Below, one piece after another: positions 1 to 8,573 of a stretch of 64,000 nt of DNA. Position 1 is the first letter of the stretch; each line of letters opens with the position of its first letter. The notes beneath the pieces are model-generated. The model was not told the DNA's origin and did no database searches. It saw only the letters and a list, made by a program, of their open reading frames with translations. Source of the DNA: Streptomyces sp. TLI_053 (GTDB lineage Bacteria; Actinomycetota; Actinomycetes; Streptomycetales; Streptomycetaceae); assembly GCF_900105395.1 (NCBI RefSeq), contig NZ_LT629775.1, forward strand, positions 8,459,501 to 8,523,500, given 5' to 3'. A program made the translations under genes and the position numbers.

Positions 1-1017
1 GTCGAGGTCGACCTCGTCGACGCCCGGGTGGCCCTCGGCGCCGAACAGCCCGTCGTCCCGGTTGGCGGTCGACAGCATCGCCATCACGCCGTCCCCCGCC
101 CGGATCAGCGTGCCGCCGAGCACGACGTCCTCCACCGCCAGCCGGGGGACCCCGGTGTGCACGATGGTGAGCAGCCGCAGCAGCTCCTCCACCGCGCCGG
201 GCACCGCCGCCGGATCGGCCAGCCGGGCCACCTGCTCCGGGTGGCGCAGCAGCAGGGCGGTGGAGAGCCCGATCATGTTGGCGGTGGTCTCGTGCCCGGC
301 GACCAGCAGCAGCACCCCGGTCGAGGCGATCTCGCGCGTGGTGAGGTCCTCGCGGGTGGCCAGCCGGCTGAGGATGTCGTCCCCGGGCTCGGCCCGCTTG
401 CGTTCGGCGAGCAGGCCGAGGTAGTCCAGCAGTTCGGTCTGTGCCCGGGCCACGTCGCGGTCGTCGGCCTCGGTGTTGAGCAGCAGCCGGCTGTTCGCCT
501 GGAACGCCTCGCGGTCCTCGTACGGGACGCCCAGCAGCAGGCAGATGACGAGGGAGGGCACCGGCAGGGCGAAGTCGGCGACCAGGTCGGCGGGCCCGGC
601 CGGGCCGCCCCGGGCGATCATCCGGTCCAGCGCCTCGTCCACGATCTGCTGGATTCCGGGGCGCATCTCCTCCACCCGCTTGACCAGGAAGTCCCCGGTG
701 ACCATGCGGCGCAGCCGGGCGTGCTCGGGGTCGTCGAGCCGGAGGAAGGAGGGGTTGGCGGCGACGAGTTCGCGCCGCCCCTCGGTGAGGAAGGGGAACG
801 CGGGCCGGCGGGCGTCGGCGCTGAACCGGCGGTCCGAGAGCACCGTACGGACCTCCTGGTAACCGGTCACCAGCCAGCAGGGGGAGCCGTCCAGGAGTTC
901 CGCGCGGCTGACCGGGCCGGTGCTCGCGGCCTCGGTGTAGGCGGGCGGCGGCGCGAACGGGCAGGCCGTGTCGTGCCGGGCCGGGATCAGGGTGACGGGA
1001 GCGGTGGGCGTGCTCAA
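1..1017 (-). CDS. Cytochrome P450, CYP105-like (C-terminus outside window)
   Basis: Haem-thiolate monooxygenase; the frame stays open to the window edge, giving 339 residues. The I-helix oxygen-activation motif AGHETT and the K-helix ELLR (ExxR) motif are visible. The haem-binding Cys loop lies beyond the edge. The N-terminal style (ACPFAPPPAY, then SADARRPAFP) resembles CYP105 enzymes, but family assignment is inference. The start is a TTG at 1017 preceded by AGGAG six bases upstream; no ATG or GTG is better placed. The ferredoxin gene lies 137 bp upstream on the same strand, the usual redox partner arrangement for actinomycete P450s. The substrate cannot be told. Confidence 0.93.
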   Translation of the reverse strand, partial: MSTPTAPVTLIPARHDTACPFAPPPAYTEAASTGPVSRAELLDGSPCWLVTGYQEVRTVLSDRRFSADARRPAFPFLTEGRRELVAANPSFLRLDDPEHARLRRMVTGDFLVKRVEEMRPGIQQIVDEALDRMIARGGPAGPADLVADFALPVPSLVICLLLGVPYEDREAFQANSRLLLNTEADDRDVARAQTELLDYLGLLAERKRAEPGDDILSRLATREDLTTREIASTGVLLLVAGHETTANMIGLSTALLLRHPEQVARLADPAAVPGAVEELLRLLTIVHTGVPRLAVEDVVLGGTLIRAGDGVMAMLSTANRDDGLFGAEGHPGVDEVDLD

Positions 1018-1154
1018 GGTGGTCTCCTCGCGTGACAGGTGGGCCTGTGGCAGGCGGTGGGAGACGGCGGGCGGGCGGCGGGCCCGGCGGTGGCCGCCGG
1101 GGCGTCGTCGTCGGGCGCTCGTCGAGCGGTCGTCGAGTGGTGGTCGAACGGTCG

Positions 1155-1373
1155 CTAGGCGGCGCTGCCGGCCCCGTCGTCCTCGGTGACGGTGATCGCG
1201 CCGCCGGGGCACAGCTCGGCGGCGAGGCGCACATCGGCGAACCGCGGCGCGGGTACGGCGTTCAGGAGGACGCGCACCAGACCGTCCTGGTCGTCCTGTT
1301 CGAAGATCTCCGGCACGGTCATGACGCACTGGCCGGAGCTGCAGCAGCGGTCCCGTTCGACGTTCACGTGCAT
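1155..1373 (-). CDS. Single-cluster ferredoxin, P450 partner
   Basis: A 72-residue acidic ferredoxin of the actinomycete P450-associated type, likely carrying one [3Fe-4S] or [4Fe-4S] cluster and passing electrons to the adjacent P450. Cysteines sit in a CCSSGQC block near the N-terminus and a single Cys (AAELCPGG) near the C-terminus. The ATG at 1373 is chosen because the AAGGA sequence is about eight bases upstream; the ATG nine bases earlier would place the Shine-Dalgarno directly on the start. It is probably cotranscribed with the P450. A -10-like TAGTTT lies upstream at 1439-1444. Confidence 0.9.
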   Translation of the reverse strand: MHVNVERDRCCSSGQCVMTVPEIFEQDDQDGLVRVLLNAVPAPRFADVRLAAELCPGGAITVTEDDGAGSAA

Positions 1374-1505
1374 CGCGGACATCCTTCCCTGGTGTGGCAC
1401 CGGATCCTCCGGGCCGTGCCGCCCCCGCTGTCGTCGTCAAACTAACCCCGACTCCCGTCGCACACGAAGAGAGCGTGGCCGTCTCGCGCAGAATGGCCGA
1501 TTTGC

Positions 1506-1524
1506 CACTGCTCGTGAACGAGTG
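1506..1524. promoter_or_regulatory. Imperfect inverted repeat upstream of ferredoxin/P450
   Basis: CACTGCTCG-TGA-ACGAGTG forms an imperfect palindrome (CTCG TGAA CGAG core) about 130 bp upstream of the ferredoxin start, in an otherwise gene-free 304-bp gap (1374-1677). It could be an operator for an unlinked regulator; only the symmetry supports this. Confidence 0.25.
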
Positions 1525-1564
1525 TGAGGAAGAAGAAGTTTGATCGATCGTCAGACGGGTTGTG

Positions 1565-1612
1565 CCGGTCCGGGACTGCGTTGTGTCACCGGTCCGGGAC
1601 TGCGTTGCGTCA
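1565..1612. repeat. 24-bp tandem duplication
   Basis: CCGGTCCGGGACTGCGTTG followed by T/C-GTCA occurs twice head-to-tail, with one mismatch, in the gap between the ferredoxin and DNA ligase genes. Shorter CCGCTCCGG copies continue to about 1655. No gene overlaps it. Confidence 0.8.
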
Positions 1613-1677
1613 CCGCTCCGGCGCGGCGCTGCGCTCCGTCACCGCTCCGGAGGTCCGTCCGTCGCCGCGGTCCCGTC

Positions 1678-3246
1678 CTACGTGGTGATCCCGTCCGTCG
1701 TGGTGATCCCTTCCGAGGCCGCGATCTCCCGGACGGTCGCGACGGTGTCGGCCTCGGCCGCGCTCTTGTCCGGCCGGTAGCGGACCACCCGGGCGAACCG
1801 CAGTGCCAGCCCGGCCGGATAGCGGGGGCTGCGCTGGACCCCGTCGAAGGCGATCTCGACGACCAGCTCCGGCCGCACCCGCACCGTCCGGGCGTCCCGT
1901 TCGACCTCGCGGGCGAGCAGGGCCTCGGTCTGCCGTGCGAGGGTGTCGTCGGTCAGGCCCTTGAAGGTCTTGCCGAGCATCACCCACGGGCCGAGGCCGG
2001 CCTCGCCGCCGGCCCGCGCTCCCAGGTGCAGATTGCTGAGGAAACCCTGCCGCCGGCCGCTGCCCCACTCGGCGGCCAGCACCACCAGGTCGAGGGTGTG
2101 CCGGGGCTTCACCTTGATCCAGCCCGCACCGCGCCGGCCGGCCCGGTAGCCCGCCGCCGGGTCCTTCACCAGGACCCCTTCGTGACCGCGGGCCAGGGTC
2201 GCGCGGAAGAACGCGAGGGCCTCCTGCCGGTCGCCGGTCTCCGTGCGGGCCACCCGCAGTGCGGCCGGGACGGCCCCGGCCAGCGCGGCCCAGCGCTCCC
2301 GGCCGGGCCGGTCCACCAGGTCCTCGCCGTCCCGGTGCAGCAGGTCGAAGAAGTGCGGGCTGAGTGGGACCTCGGCGCGCAGCCGCTCCGGGTCCCGGCG
2401 GGCCGCGGTGCGGGCGGCGGTCTCCTGGAACGGGCGCGGGCGGCCGTCCGGTCCGAGGGCGATCGCCTCGCCGTCCAGCACCGCCGACCGCACCGGGAGC
2501 GCCAGCGCGGCCTCCACCACCTCGGGCACCCGGGCGGTGATGTCGTCCAGCGACCGGGTGAACACCCCGACGTCCCCGCCGTCCCGGTGCACCTGGATCC
2601 GGATCCCGTCCAGCTTCCACTCCAGCGCCGCCGGACCGGGGAGGTGTTCCAGCGCCGCGCCGACGTCCGGCGCCGAGGCCGCCAGCATCGGCCGCACCGG
2701 GCGGCCCACCTCCAGCCGGAAGGCGGCCAGCGCGGGCTCCCCGCCGGTCAGCGCGGCCTCGGCGACCGCCCGCGCCGAACCGCGGAACATCAGCGCCCGC
2801 CGCACCGTCGCCGCCGGCACCCCGGCGGCGCGTGCCACGGCGTCGGCGACCACCGCGTCCAGCGCCCCCTGGCGGAGGTCGCCGACCAGGACGGCGCGCA
2901 GGAAGGACTGCTCGACCTCGGTGGCGCGCCCGAACAGTCCGGCCAGCAGCCGCTGCCGCTCGGCCCGGGCACCCGTCCCGTGCACGGCCGCGATCGCCTC
3001 CAGGACCCGCTCCGTCTCGCGCACCCCCAGCACCGGTTCGGCGGCGGGCGGCGGCAGCTCGCGCAGCGCGGCCGGGCCGAGGCCGGTGCGCAGCCGCTGC
3101 GACTCGCCCGAGAGCAGGACGACGGCGGCGGGCGCCTCCTCGGGGCCGAGCTCGCGCAGACAGTCGGAGAGCAGCTCGGTCTTGGCCCGCCGACCGGGTT
3201 CGGTGGCCACGGCGCGCGAGGTGAGGGCCAGACGGCGGAGCAGCAT
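1678..3246 (-). CDS. ATP-dependent DNA ligase (LigB-type)
   Basis: Seals nicks in duplex DNA by covalent adenylation. The 522-residue protein has the length and order of the actinobacterial/archaeal-type ligase: N-terminal DNA-binding domain, adenylation domain with motif I KLDG (nucleophile K211), the later motifs VLDGEAIAL and EGVLVKD, then an OB-fold with WIKVKP. The frame is open far upstream, but the ATG at 3246 is preceded by AGGAGG and begins the conserved MLLRRLALTS sequence. It stands alone with no Ku or LigD neighbours, so a general repair role rather than dedicated end joining is more likely. Confidence 0.92.
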   Translation of the reverse strand: MLLRRLALTSRAVATEPGRRAKTELLSDCLRELGPEEAPAAVVLLSGESQRLRTGLGPAALRELPPPAAEPVLGVRETERVLEAIAAVHGTGARAERQRLLAGLFGRATEVEQSFLRAVLVGDLRQGALDAVVADAVARAAGVPAATVRRALMFRGSARAVAEAALTGGEPALAAFRLEVGRPVRPMLAASAPDVGAALEHLPGPAALEWKLDGIRIQVHRDGGDVGVFTRSLDDITARVPEVVEAALALPVRSAVLDGEAIALGPDGRPRPFQETAARTAARRDPERLRAEVPLSPHFFDLLHRDGEDLVDRPGRERWAALAGAVPAALRVARTETGDRQEALAFFRATLARGHEGVLVKDPAAGYRAGRRGAGWIKVKPRHTLDLVVLAAEWGSGRRQGFLSNLHLGARAGGEAGLGPWVMLGKTFKGLTDDTLARQTEALLAREVERDARTVRVRPELVVEIAFDGVQRSPRYPAGLALRFARVVRYRPDKSAAEADTVATVREIAASEGITTTDGITT

Positions 3247-3492
3247 CGGGGGCCTCCTCGGCGGGCGTGGGGTGTGCCTCGGGAACGGCGTGCGGGCGGG
3301 CGTCCAGGATCGGTGATGCGGGTCGCGGGCGCGCGGCGGGGACGCCGGTCCGGTGGCACGGGGCGCTTGCCACTCCGTAGCGGAGCGGACCCGTACTTGG
3401 CCGTGCTGTCGATCGGCGCGGATCCGACGGGGCGTCATGCTGTCCGGCGTCCACCCGTGCACGCACGGTACGACCGAACCGAGGAGCGTCCC

Positions 3493-4047
3493 ATGCCGAC
3501 GACCGGCACCACACCGACGACCAGCACCACGCCGACGACCAGCACCACGCCGACGACCAGCACCACGCCTCCCGCCGGGTTCCGGCCGACCGGGGGCTGG
3601 ACCGTCGACGCGCCCACGGCCGCGGACTTCGCCGCCTGGCGGGAGCTGTTCCGGGGCTACTGCGACTTCTACCGGGTGCCCGTGCCCGACGAAAAGGCCG
3701 AGCTGGTCTGGTCCTGGCTCACCGACCCGGTGCACGAGCTGGACGGTCTGCTGGTGCGCGACGCCGACGGCACCCCGGTCGGACTGGCGCACTACCGGCC
3801 GTTTGTCCGCCCGCTGCACGGCGCGGTGGCGGGCTTCCTCGACGACCTGTTCGTGGCCCCGGCTGCGCGCGGCACCGGGGCGGTCGACCTGCTCCTCGCC
3901 CGGCTGCGCTCGATCGCCGCCGAGCGCGGCTGGAACACCGTCCGCTGGATCACCGCCGACGACAACCACCGGGCCCGCAGCAAGTACGACCAGGTCGCCA
4001 CCCGGACGATGTTCGTCACCTACGACATGCCGCCGGCCGGCGTCTGA
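3493..4047 (+). CDS. GNAT family N-acetyltransferase with Thr/Pro-rich N-terminus
   Basis: A 184-residue acetyl-CoA-dependent acyltransferase. The acetyl-CoA loop is present in altered form (FVAPAARGTGAVDLLLARL), followed by a C-terminal half reading NHRARSKYDQVATRT. Residues about 4-26 are a repeat of TTPTTS units encoded by 18-bp DNA repeats (about 3503-3568) that could change copy number. The ATG at 3493 follows GAGGAG with good spacing; the long open frame upstream is antisense to the ligase and is not coding. Substrate unknown. A second GNAT gene at 15563-16147 carries a comparable Thr/Ser repeat. Confidence 0.85.
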   Translation: MPTTGTTPTTSTTPTTSTTPTTSTTPPAGFRPTGGWTVDAPTAADFAAWRELFRGYCDFYRVPVPDEKAELVWSWLTDPVHELDGLLVRDADGTPVGLAHYRPFVRPLHGAVAGFLDDLFVAPAARGTGAVDLLLARLRSIAAERGWNTVRWITADDNHRARSKYDQVATRTMFVTYDMPPAGV

Positions 4048-4126
4048 CCGTCCTTGGTCCCGGGCCGGGGCCGGCGTGCGCGAAAAGGGATGGCAGGCGG
4101 TTCGATCATGGTGATAGACACCGGGT

Positions 4127-4924
4127 GTGCATAACACCCTGGACTTTCCCGACCTGCTCCGTCTGATCGACGAGCGGGCGACCGCCTTCCGTGCCGCCGT
4201 CGCCGCCGCGCCCGACCTCGACGCGAAGGTGCCGACCTGCCCCGACTGGACACTGCTCGACCTGGTCCGGCACCTGGGGGAGGGGCGGCGCAACTGGGCT
4301 GTCATCGTGGCCGCCGGGCCGTCCGAGGTCCGCCCCGACACCTCCGCCGCCCTGGCCGGCCCGGCCGTGCCGCCGGAGCGCGAGGCCCTGATCGCCTGGC
4401 TGGCCGAGTCCACCCAGCAGCTCCTGGACGCCCTGCGCGAGGCCGGTCCGGACAGCGGCTGCTGGACGTGGTGGCCCGACTCGCAGGCGCCGCAGACCGC
4501 GGGGGCCGTGGCCCGGCACCAGCTCCAGGAGATCACGGTGCACACCTACGACGCCCAGTTGGTCGCGGGCACCGCGCAGCCGCTGCCGACCGAGGTGGCC
4601 CTGGACGGCGTCGAGGAGTTCCTGGTCACCTGCTGCGCCACGACGGCCGCCTGGCCGCACGAGCCCGCGACCGTCGACTACCACGTCACCGAGGGCCGGT
4701 CCTGGCGCCTGCAGTTGGACGCCGAGGGGGCGCGGGCCACCCGCATCCCCGCGCCCGGCACCCCCGGCTCGGCGGACCTCGCCCCGGCGAACTTCTCGAC
4801 CGAGTCCTCGGCCGGCGAACTGATCCTCGCCGGCTTCTACGGCCGCCAGCCGCTCGACGTGCTGAGATTGGAGGGCGACCGGCAGATCATCGAGCAGCTG
4901 ATCGCCTGGGAGCCCGAGGTCTAG
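4127..4924 (+). CDS. Maleylpyruvate isomerase-family (mycothiol-dependent type) protein
   Basis: A 265-residue member of the DinB/MDMPI fold family found in actinomycetes, which includes mycothiol-dependent isomerases and transferases. The conserved N-terminal pattern CPDWTLLDLVRHLGE with an early His, and the later EITVHTYDAQLVAG segment, match this family and supply its metal-binding His residues. The GTG at 4127 is used; TAGACA lies six bases upstream and may be a -10 box for a leaderless message. Substrate is unknown and most family members are uncharacterised. A strong hairpin follows the stop. Confidence 0.85.
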   Translation: MHNTLDFPDLLRLIDERATAFRAAVAAAPDLDAKVPTCPDWTLLDLVRHLGEGRRNWAVIVAAGPSEVRPDTSAALAGPAVPPEREALIAWLAESTQQLLDALREAGPDSGCWTWWPDSQAPQTAGAVARHQLQEITVHTYDAQLVAGTAQPLPTEVALDGVEEFLVTCCATTAAWPHEPATVDYHVTEGRSWRLQLDAEGARATRIPAPGTPGSADLAPANFSTESSAGELILAGFYGRQPLDVLRLEGDRQIIEQLIAWEPEV

Positions 4925-4955
4925 GACCAGGACGCGGCACCCGCCGGGTGCACCA

Positions 4956-4987
4956 CCGGGGGCGGAATCGACCGATTCCGCCCCCGG
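4956..4987 (+). terminator. Intrinsic terminator-like hairpin
   Basis: CCGGGGGCGGAATCG and its exact complement flank an AC dinucleotide, a 15-bp palindrome 31 bases after the stop of the maleylpyruvate isomerase-family gene. There is no U-tract, as is usual in streptomycetes. Confidence 0.75.
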
Positions 4988-5137
4988 TCGGCGTTCCGCG
5001 CGAGCTCCGGGCGACGCCGCGGCGTGCGGGCGCCGGGTGCACCGCCCCCGTGCCGCCCGACGGGCCCGGCCGGGGATGCGGCATCATGGCCGAGCGCCGT
5101 CCCGCCGGTTCGTTCGGAAATCAGTTCGCACTTTTCT

Positions 5138-5165
5138 GTTATCCGCCCACCGCTCCACGGTCTCC
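5138..5165 (+). promoter_or_regulatory. Promoter-like motif GTTATC-N14-CGGTCTCC (copy 1)
   Basis: GTTATC at 5138-5143 and CGGTCTCC at 5158-5165 are separated by 14 bases, about 60 bp upstream of the CAP-domain gene. The identical pair with identical spacing lies upstream of the sigma-CAP gene at 6489-6516. The geometry fits -35/-10 boxes of an ECF sigma factor promoter. That the neighbouring sigma factor recognises both is inference. Confidence 0.55.
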
Positions 5166-5224
5166 CAGGTGTCGGCACTCGTCCGACCGAATCCGACGGA
5201 CCAGAACTCAGGAAGCGTGCGCAG

Positions 5225-6244
5225 GTGAACAGCGAAGACCGCACCACCATCCTCCCCGCGACCGGCCGCCCCGCGGGCGCCGACGGGCGCTCCGCGCGGC
5301 GTGCCGCCGAACGGCGGCGCGGCCACGGCCGGCGCCGCCGCCGGGGCGCGATGGGACCGATGATGGCCGTTGCCGCCGCCGTCGCGGGCACGAGCGTGAT
5401 CGCCGCGCTGACCGGCGCCGGGTACGCGGTGTTCCGCGGCGAGGAGGGCAGCGACACCGGCTCGCAGGCGGTGGCGTACGAGCCGCTGGTCGCGGCCGAG
5501 GCCGGGGACGTGAACGGCATCCAGGTACCCGGGGCGGGCGGCGCGCCGGTCCAGGACCCGGCCCCGACCGACCAGGCCCGCGCGGCCACGGCCACGGCTC
5601 CTCCCAGCACCGCCCCGGCGACGCCCTCCGCCCAGGCCACCACCGCGGGGCCCACCGCCTCGACGGCCCCGGCCACCGCGTCCGGCACGCCGCGCAATCC
5701 GACCGTGAGCCCGAGCACCGGAACCACTCCCGGCAGTACGGCCGGTGCCCCCGACCCGGGGAAGCCGACCGCGGCCCCCACCAGCGCCCCCACGACGGTC
5801 AAGCCCTCGCCGACCGCGCCGCGTCCGACCGCCACCACCGCGCCGGGCGGTTCGTCGAACAGCTCCTTCGCCCAGCAGGTCGCGGACCTGGTCAACGTCC
5901 AGCGCTCGCAGGCCGGTTGCGGACCGCTCACGGTGGACGCCAAGCTCACCGCCGCCGCCCAGTTCCACAGCGACGACATGGCCGACCGCAACTTCTTCGA
6001 CCACGCCAGCCCCGACGGCTTCCACGCGGACCACCGCATCGAGGCGGCCGGCTACCGCTGGAGCAGCTGGGGCGAGAACATCGCGCGCGGTCAGAAGGAT
6101 CCGGCGGCGGTGATGGAGTCGTGGATGAACAGCCCCGGCCACCGCGCCAACATCCTCAACTGCTCGTTCAAGCAGATCGGCGTCGGCGTCCGGACCGGTT
6201 CGGGCGGGCCCTGGTGGACCCAGGTCTTCGCCTCGCCGTCCTGA
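5225..6244 (+). CDS. Secreted or membrane-anchored CAP (SCP/PR1-like) domain protein
   Basis: A 339-residue exported protein. A basic N-terminus (RRRGHGRRRRRG) is followed by one hydrophobic signal-anchor (about residues 42-72), a long Ala/Thr/Pro/Ser linker, and a C-terminal CAP domain (about 215-339) with QFHSDDM, WGENIARG and SPGHRANILN motifs that carry the family's cavity His and Glu residues. The GTG at 5225 follows AGGAAG with nine-base spacing. The CAP domain closely resembles that of the sigma-CAP protein encoded just downstream, suggesting duplication. Bacterial CAP proteins are mostly uncharacterised; a cell-envelope role is plausible. Confidence 0.88.
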   Translation: MNSEDRTTILPATGRPAGADGRSARRAAERRRGHGRRRRRGAMGPMMAVAAAVAGTSVIAALTGAGYAVFRGEEGSDTGSQAVAYEPLVAAEAGDVNGIQVPGAGGAPVQDPAPTDQARAATATAPPSTAPATPSAQATTAGPTASTAPATASGTPRNPTVSPSTGTTPGSTAGAPDPGKPTAAPTSAPTTVKPSPTAPRPTATTAPGGSSNSSFAQQVADLVNVQRSQAGCGPLTVDAKLTAAAQFHSDDMADRNFFDHASPDGFHADHRIEAAGYRWSSWGENIARGQKDPAAVMESWMNSPGHRANILNCSFKQIGVGVRTGSGGPWWTQVFASPS

Positions 6245-6480
6245 GCCGGGCGCTCCGACCGTCGGCGGCCCGACCTTCGGCGACCCGACCTGCGGCGGCC
6301 CGGCCGTCGACTGCTCGGCCGTCGGCGGCTCGGTGCTCCGGAGCGCGCCGTCCTGCCGAGCGCACGACCCTCCCCAGCGCATGACCCTCCCGAGCGTGCC
6401 ACCTTGCCGAGGAACCACCGTTCGGGCCCGCACGGGCCCGGCCGGTGGCCTCGCGGTTCGCCGATTTTCCGAATCCGCGC
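6245..6480. repeat. Intergenic low-complexity repeats
   Basis: After the CAP stop, short related words (CGGCGGCCCGACC, CGGCGACCCGACC, CGTCGGCGG) recur imperfectly to about 6330, then CCGAGCG/CAGCGCATGACCCTCCC variants to about 6400. No credible gene is seen. Confidence 0.5.
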
Positions 6481-6488
6481 AAATTGTT

Positions 6489-6516
6489 GTTATCTGAGCA
6501 CTCCCCAACGGTCTCC
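6489..6516 (+). promoter_or_regulatory. Promoter-like motif GTTATC-N14-CGGTCTCC (copy 2)
   Basis: GTTATC at 6489-6494 and CGGTCTCC at 6509-6516, 47 bp before the sigma-CAP start. Same sequence and spacing as the copy upstream of the stand-alone CAP gene, consistent with autoregulation by the sigma factor it precedes. Confidence 0.55.
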
Positions 6517-6562
6517 GAGGAGGCAGTGGCGGACGGACGACAGCCGGACGGAGTGCGGACCC

Positions 6563-8236
6563 ATGAACGTTGACGTGCAGAGCAGGGCCGGGACGACCCT
6601 CGTGCGCGCGGCCCAGGCGGGCGACCCGCAGGCGCGCGAGGCACTGGTCGCGGCCTGGTTCCCGTTGGTCTACAACGTGGCCGGCCGGGCGTTGAACGGT
6701 CACGCCGACGTGGACGACATCGCGCAGGAGACCATGATCCGGGCCCTCGACGGTCTGGAGGGGCTGCGCGACCCGGGGGCGTTCCGGTCCTGGCTGGTCG
6801 CGATCACCATGAACCAGGTCCGCAACCGGTCGACCGGCCAGCAGCAGGCGGCCGTCGGCGGCCTGGACGAGAGCTGGGAGGTGGCCGACCCGCGCGCGGA
6901 CTTCACCGACCTGACCATTCTCCGGCTCGGCCTCTCCGGCCAGCGCCGGGAGGTCGCCGAGGCCACCCGCTGGCTGGACCCGGACGACAAGGAACTGCTC
7001 TCCCTCTGGTGGCTGGAGGCGTCGGGCGAACTCACCCGCGCCGAACTCGCCGAGGCGCTCGACCTGACGCCGCAGCACACCGCCGTCCGCGTCCAGCGGA
7101 TGAAGAAGCAGCTGGAGGCCGGCCGGGTGGTGGTCCGGGCGCTCACCGCCTACCCCCGCTGCCCGGAGCTCGCCGAGGTGATGACCGGCTGGGACGGCAC
7201 GCCGAACTCGGTCTGGCGCAAGCGAATAGCCCGGCACATCCGCGGCTGCCAGGCCTGTGACGGCCTGGGGCGCGACCTGTTCCCGGCGGAGGGGCTGCTC
7301 GCCGGACTGGCGCTGGTCCCGGTCCCGATGGACGCGCCCAGCGGGCTCGCGTTCCACGCCGCCGGAGCCACGGCCGGGACGCCGGGCGCCGGCTCCGGCG
7401 GCGTCCCGGGCGACGGCGGCGCGGCCGGAGGGTCCGCCGGCGCCGGTACCGGCGGTGCTCCGCCCACCGGTACGTCGCCCACCAGTACCGGAACCCCGCC
7501 CACCGACCCGGCCGGCGGACCGGGTGGCTGGACCGACCTGGCCCGCCGCAAGAGCGTGCTGGCGGGCGGGACGGCGGTGGTGCTCGCGGCGGCGACGCTC
7601 GCGATGGTCTGGCCCCAGCCCACGCAGCCGACCGGGCCGGCGCCGGAACCGACCACCCCGGCCAGCGCCCCGGACGCCCCGGTGCCGCCCGTCGCGACGG
7701 CCGTCGAACCGACCGTCGTACCGACGCCGGAGGCGGCGCCGCCCGCGCCGGTCACGGTCGCCCCGGTCGAGGTGCCGCCCGTGCCGAGCAGCCCCCCGGT
7801 GGTCACCCCGACCGCGACCCCGGCCACCGCCCGGCCGACCACGACCCCGCCGAACCTGGAGCGGCAGCTGGTCGACCTGGTGAACGCGGAGCGCGGCCGA
7901 CGCGGCTGCGCCCCACTGCGGATCGACCCGAAGCTGCACGCGGCCGCCCAGAAACACTCCGAGGACATGGTCGCCCGGAACTTCTTCGACCACCTCACCC
8001 CCGACGGCACCCGGGCCGACGCCCGGCTCAACGCGGTCGGCTACCGCTGGTCGCAGTGGGGCGAGAACCTCGACCGCGGCCCGAGCGCCCCGGCGGTGGT
8101 CTTCACCCGCTGGATGGACGGCGGCATCCACCAGTCCAACATGCTGGACTGCGCGTTCAAGGACGTCGGCATCGGTGTGGCCACCGGCCCGGCCGGGCTC
8201 TACTGGACCCAGGACCTGGGCGCCCCGCTCGGCTGA
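6563..8236 (+). CDS. Membrane-tethered ECF sigma factor fused to extracellular CAP domain
   Basis: A 557-residue fusion. Residues about 10-95 are sigma region 2 (DVDDIAQETMIRAL, FRSWLVAITMNQVRNR) and about 130-200 are region 4 with a helix-turn-helix (TRAELAEALDLTPQHTAVRV). Next comes RHIRGCQAC, an Hx3Cx2C arrangement like zinc-binding anti-sigma domains. After a Gly/Pro/Thr-rich linker there is one membrane helix (about 331-352), a Pro/Thr linker and a CAP domain (about 430-557; QKHSEDM, WGENL). This predicts DNA-binding parts inside and CAP outside. ECF families with large C-terminal extensions (for example ECF52/53) are known; a CAP output domain on one is unusual. The ATG at 6563 begins the conserved sigma sequence. 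Confidence 0.85.
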   Translation: MNVDVQSRAGTTLVRAAQAGDPQAREALVAAWFPLVYNVAGRALNGHADVDDIAQETMIRALDGLEGLRDPGAFRSWLVAITMNQVRNRSTGQQQAAVGGLDESWEVADPRADFTDLTILRLGLSGQRREVAEATRWLDPDDKELLSLWWLEASGELTRAELAEALDLTPQHTAVRVQRMKKQLEAGRVVVRALTAYPRCPELAEVMTGWDGTPNSVWRKRIARHIRGCQACDGLGRDLFPAEGLLAGLALVPVPMDAPSGLAFHAAGATAGTPGAGSGGVPGDGGAAGGSAGAGTGGAPPTGTSPTSTGTPPTDPAGGPGGWTDLARRKSVLAGGTAVVLAAATLAMVWPQPTQPTGPAPEPTTPASAPDAPVPPVATAVEPTVVPTPEAAPPAPVTVAPVEVPPVPSSPPVVTPTATPATARPTTTPPNLERQLVDLVNAERGRRGCAPLRIDPKLHAAAQKHSEDMVARNFFDHLTPDGTRADARLNAVGYRWSQWGENLDRGPSAPAVVFTRWMDGGIHQSNMLDCAFKDVGIGVATGPAGLYWTQDLGAPLG

Positions 8237-8294
8237 CGGTGCCGGGAGGCACGCCGGGCCGGAACCGTGCGTGTCGCCGGAACCGTGCGTGCCG

Positions 8295-8543
8295 TCAGGA
8301 CGGGAGGCCGATCAGGCCCGGGGCCTCGCCCGTGACATGGTCGGTCGCCCGGCCGACCACGCCGCCGGCGTCGCCGACCTGACCCGGCAGCGCGTCCGGG
8401 GCCGAGGCGAGGGGCCCGCCCTGGAGCGGTCCGGTCAGGTCGCCCTGGCCGCCGAGGGCGGCGGCGTGGGCGCTGGGGGCGGTCAGGGAGGCGACGACGC
8501 CGACGGCGAGCGAGGCGACGGCCAGCATGCTGCGCTTCTTCAT
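8295..8543 (-). CDS. Small secreted protein, unknown function
   Basis: 82 residues with a clear Sec signal peptide (MKKRSMLAVASLAVGVV, cleavage predicted after APSAHA), leaving a mature peptide of about 55 residues rich in Gly/Leu/Pro without Cys. It lies 30 bp downstream of the membrane protein of the SigE operon on the same strand, so it is probably cotranscribed. It is too short and lacks the features of chaplins or rodlins; no function is proposed. Confidence 0.65.
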   Translation of the reverse strand: MKKRSMLAVASLAVGVVASLTAPSAHAAALGGQGDLTGPLQGGPLASAPDALPGQVGDAGGVVGRATDHVTGEAPGLIGLPS

Positions 8544-8573
8544 GCCCCGTTCAACGACGCTCCGCCACCCGGG

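Noticed and set aside
28..1035. Long plus-strand open frame of 335 codons
   Set aside because: Antisense to the P450, whose haem/oxygen motifs read cleanly on the minus strand; the plus-frame protein is His/Gly/Gln-rich shadow sequence.
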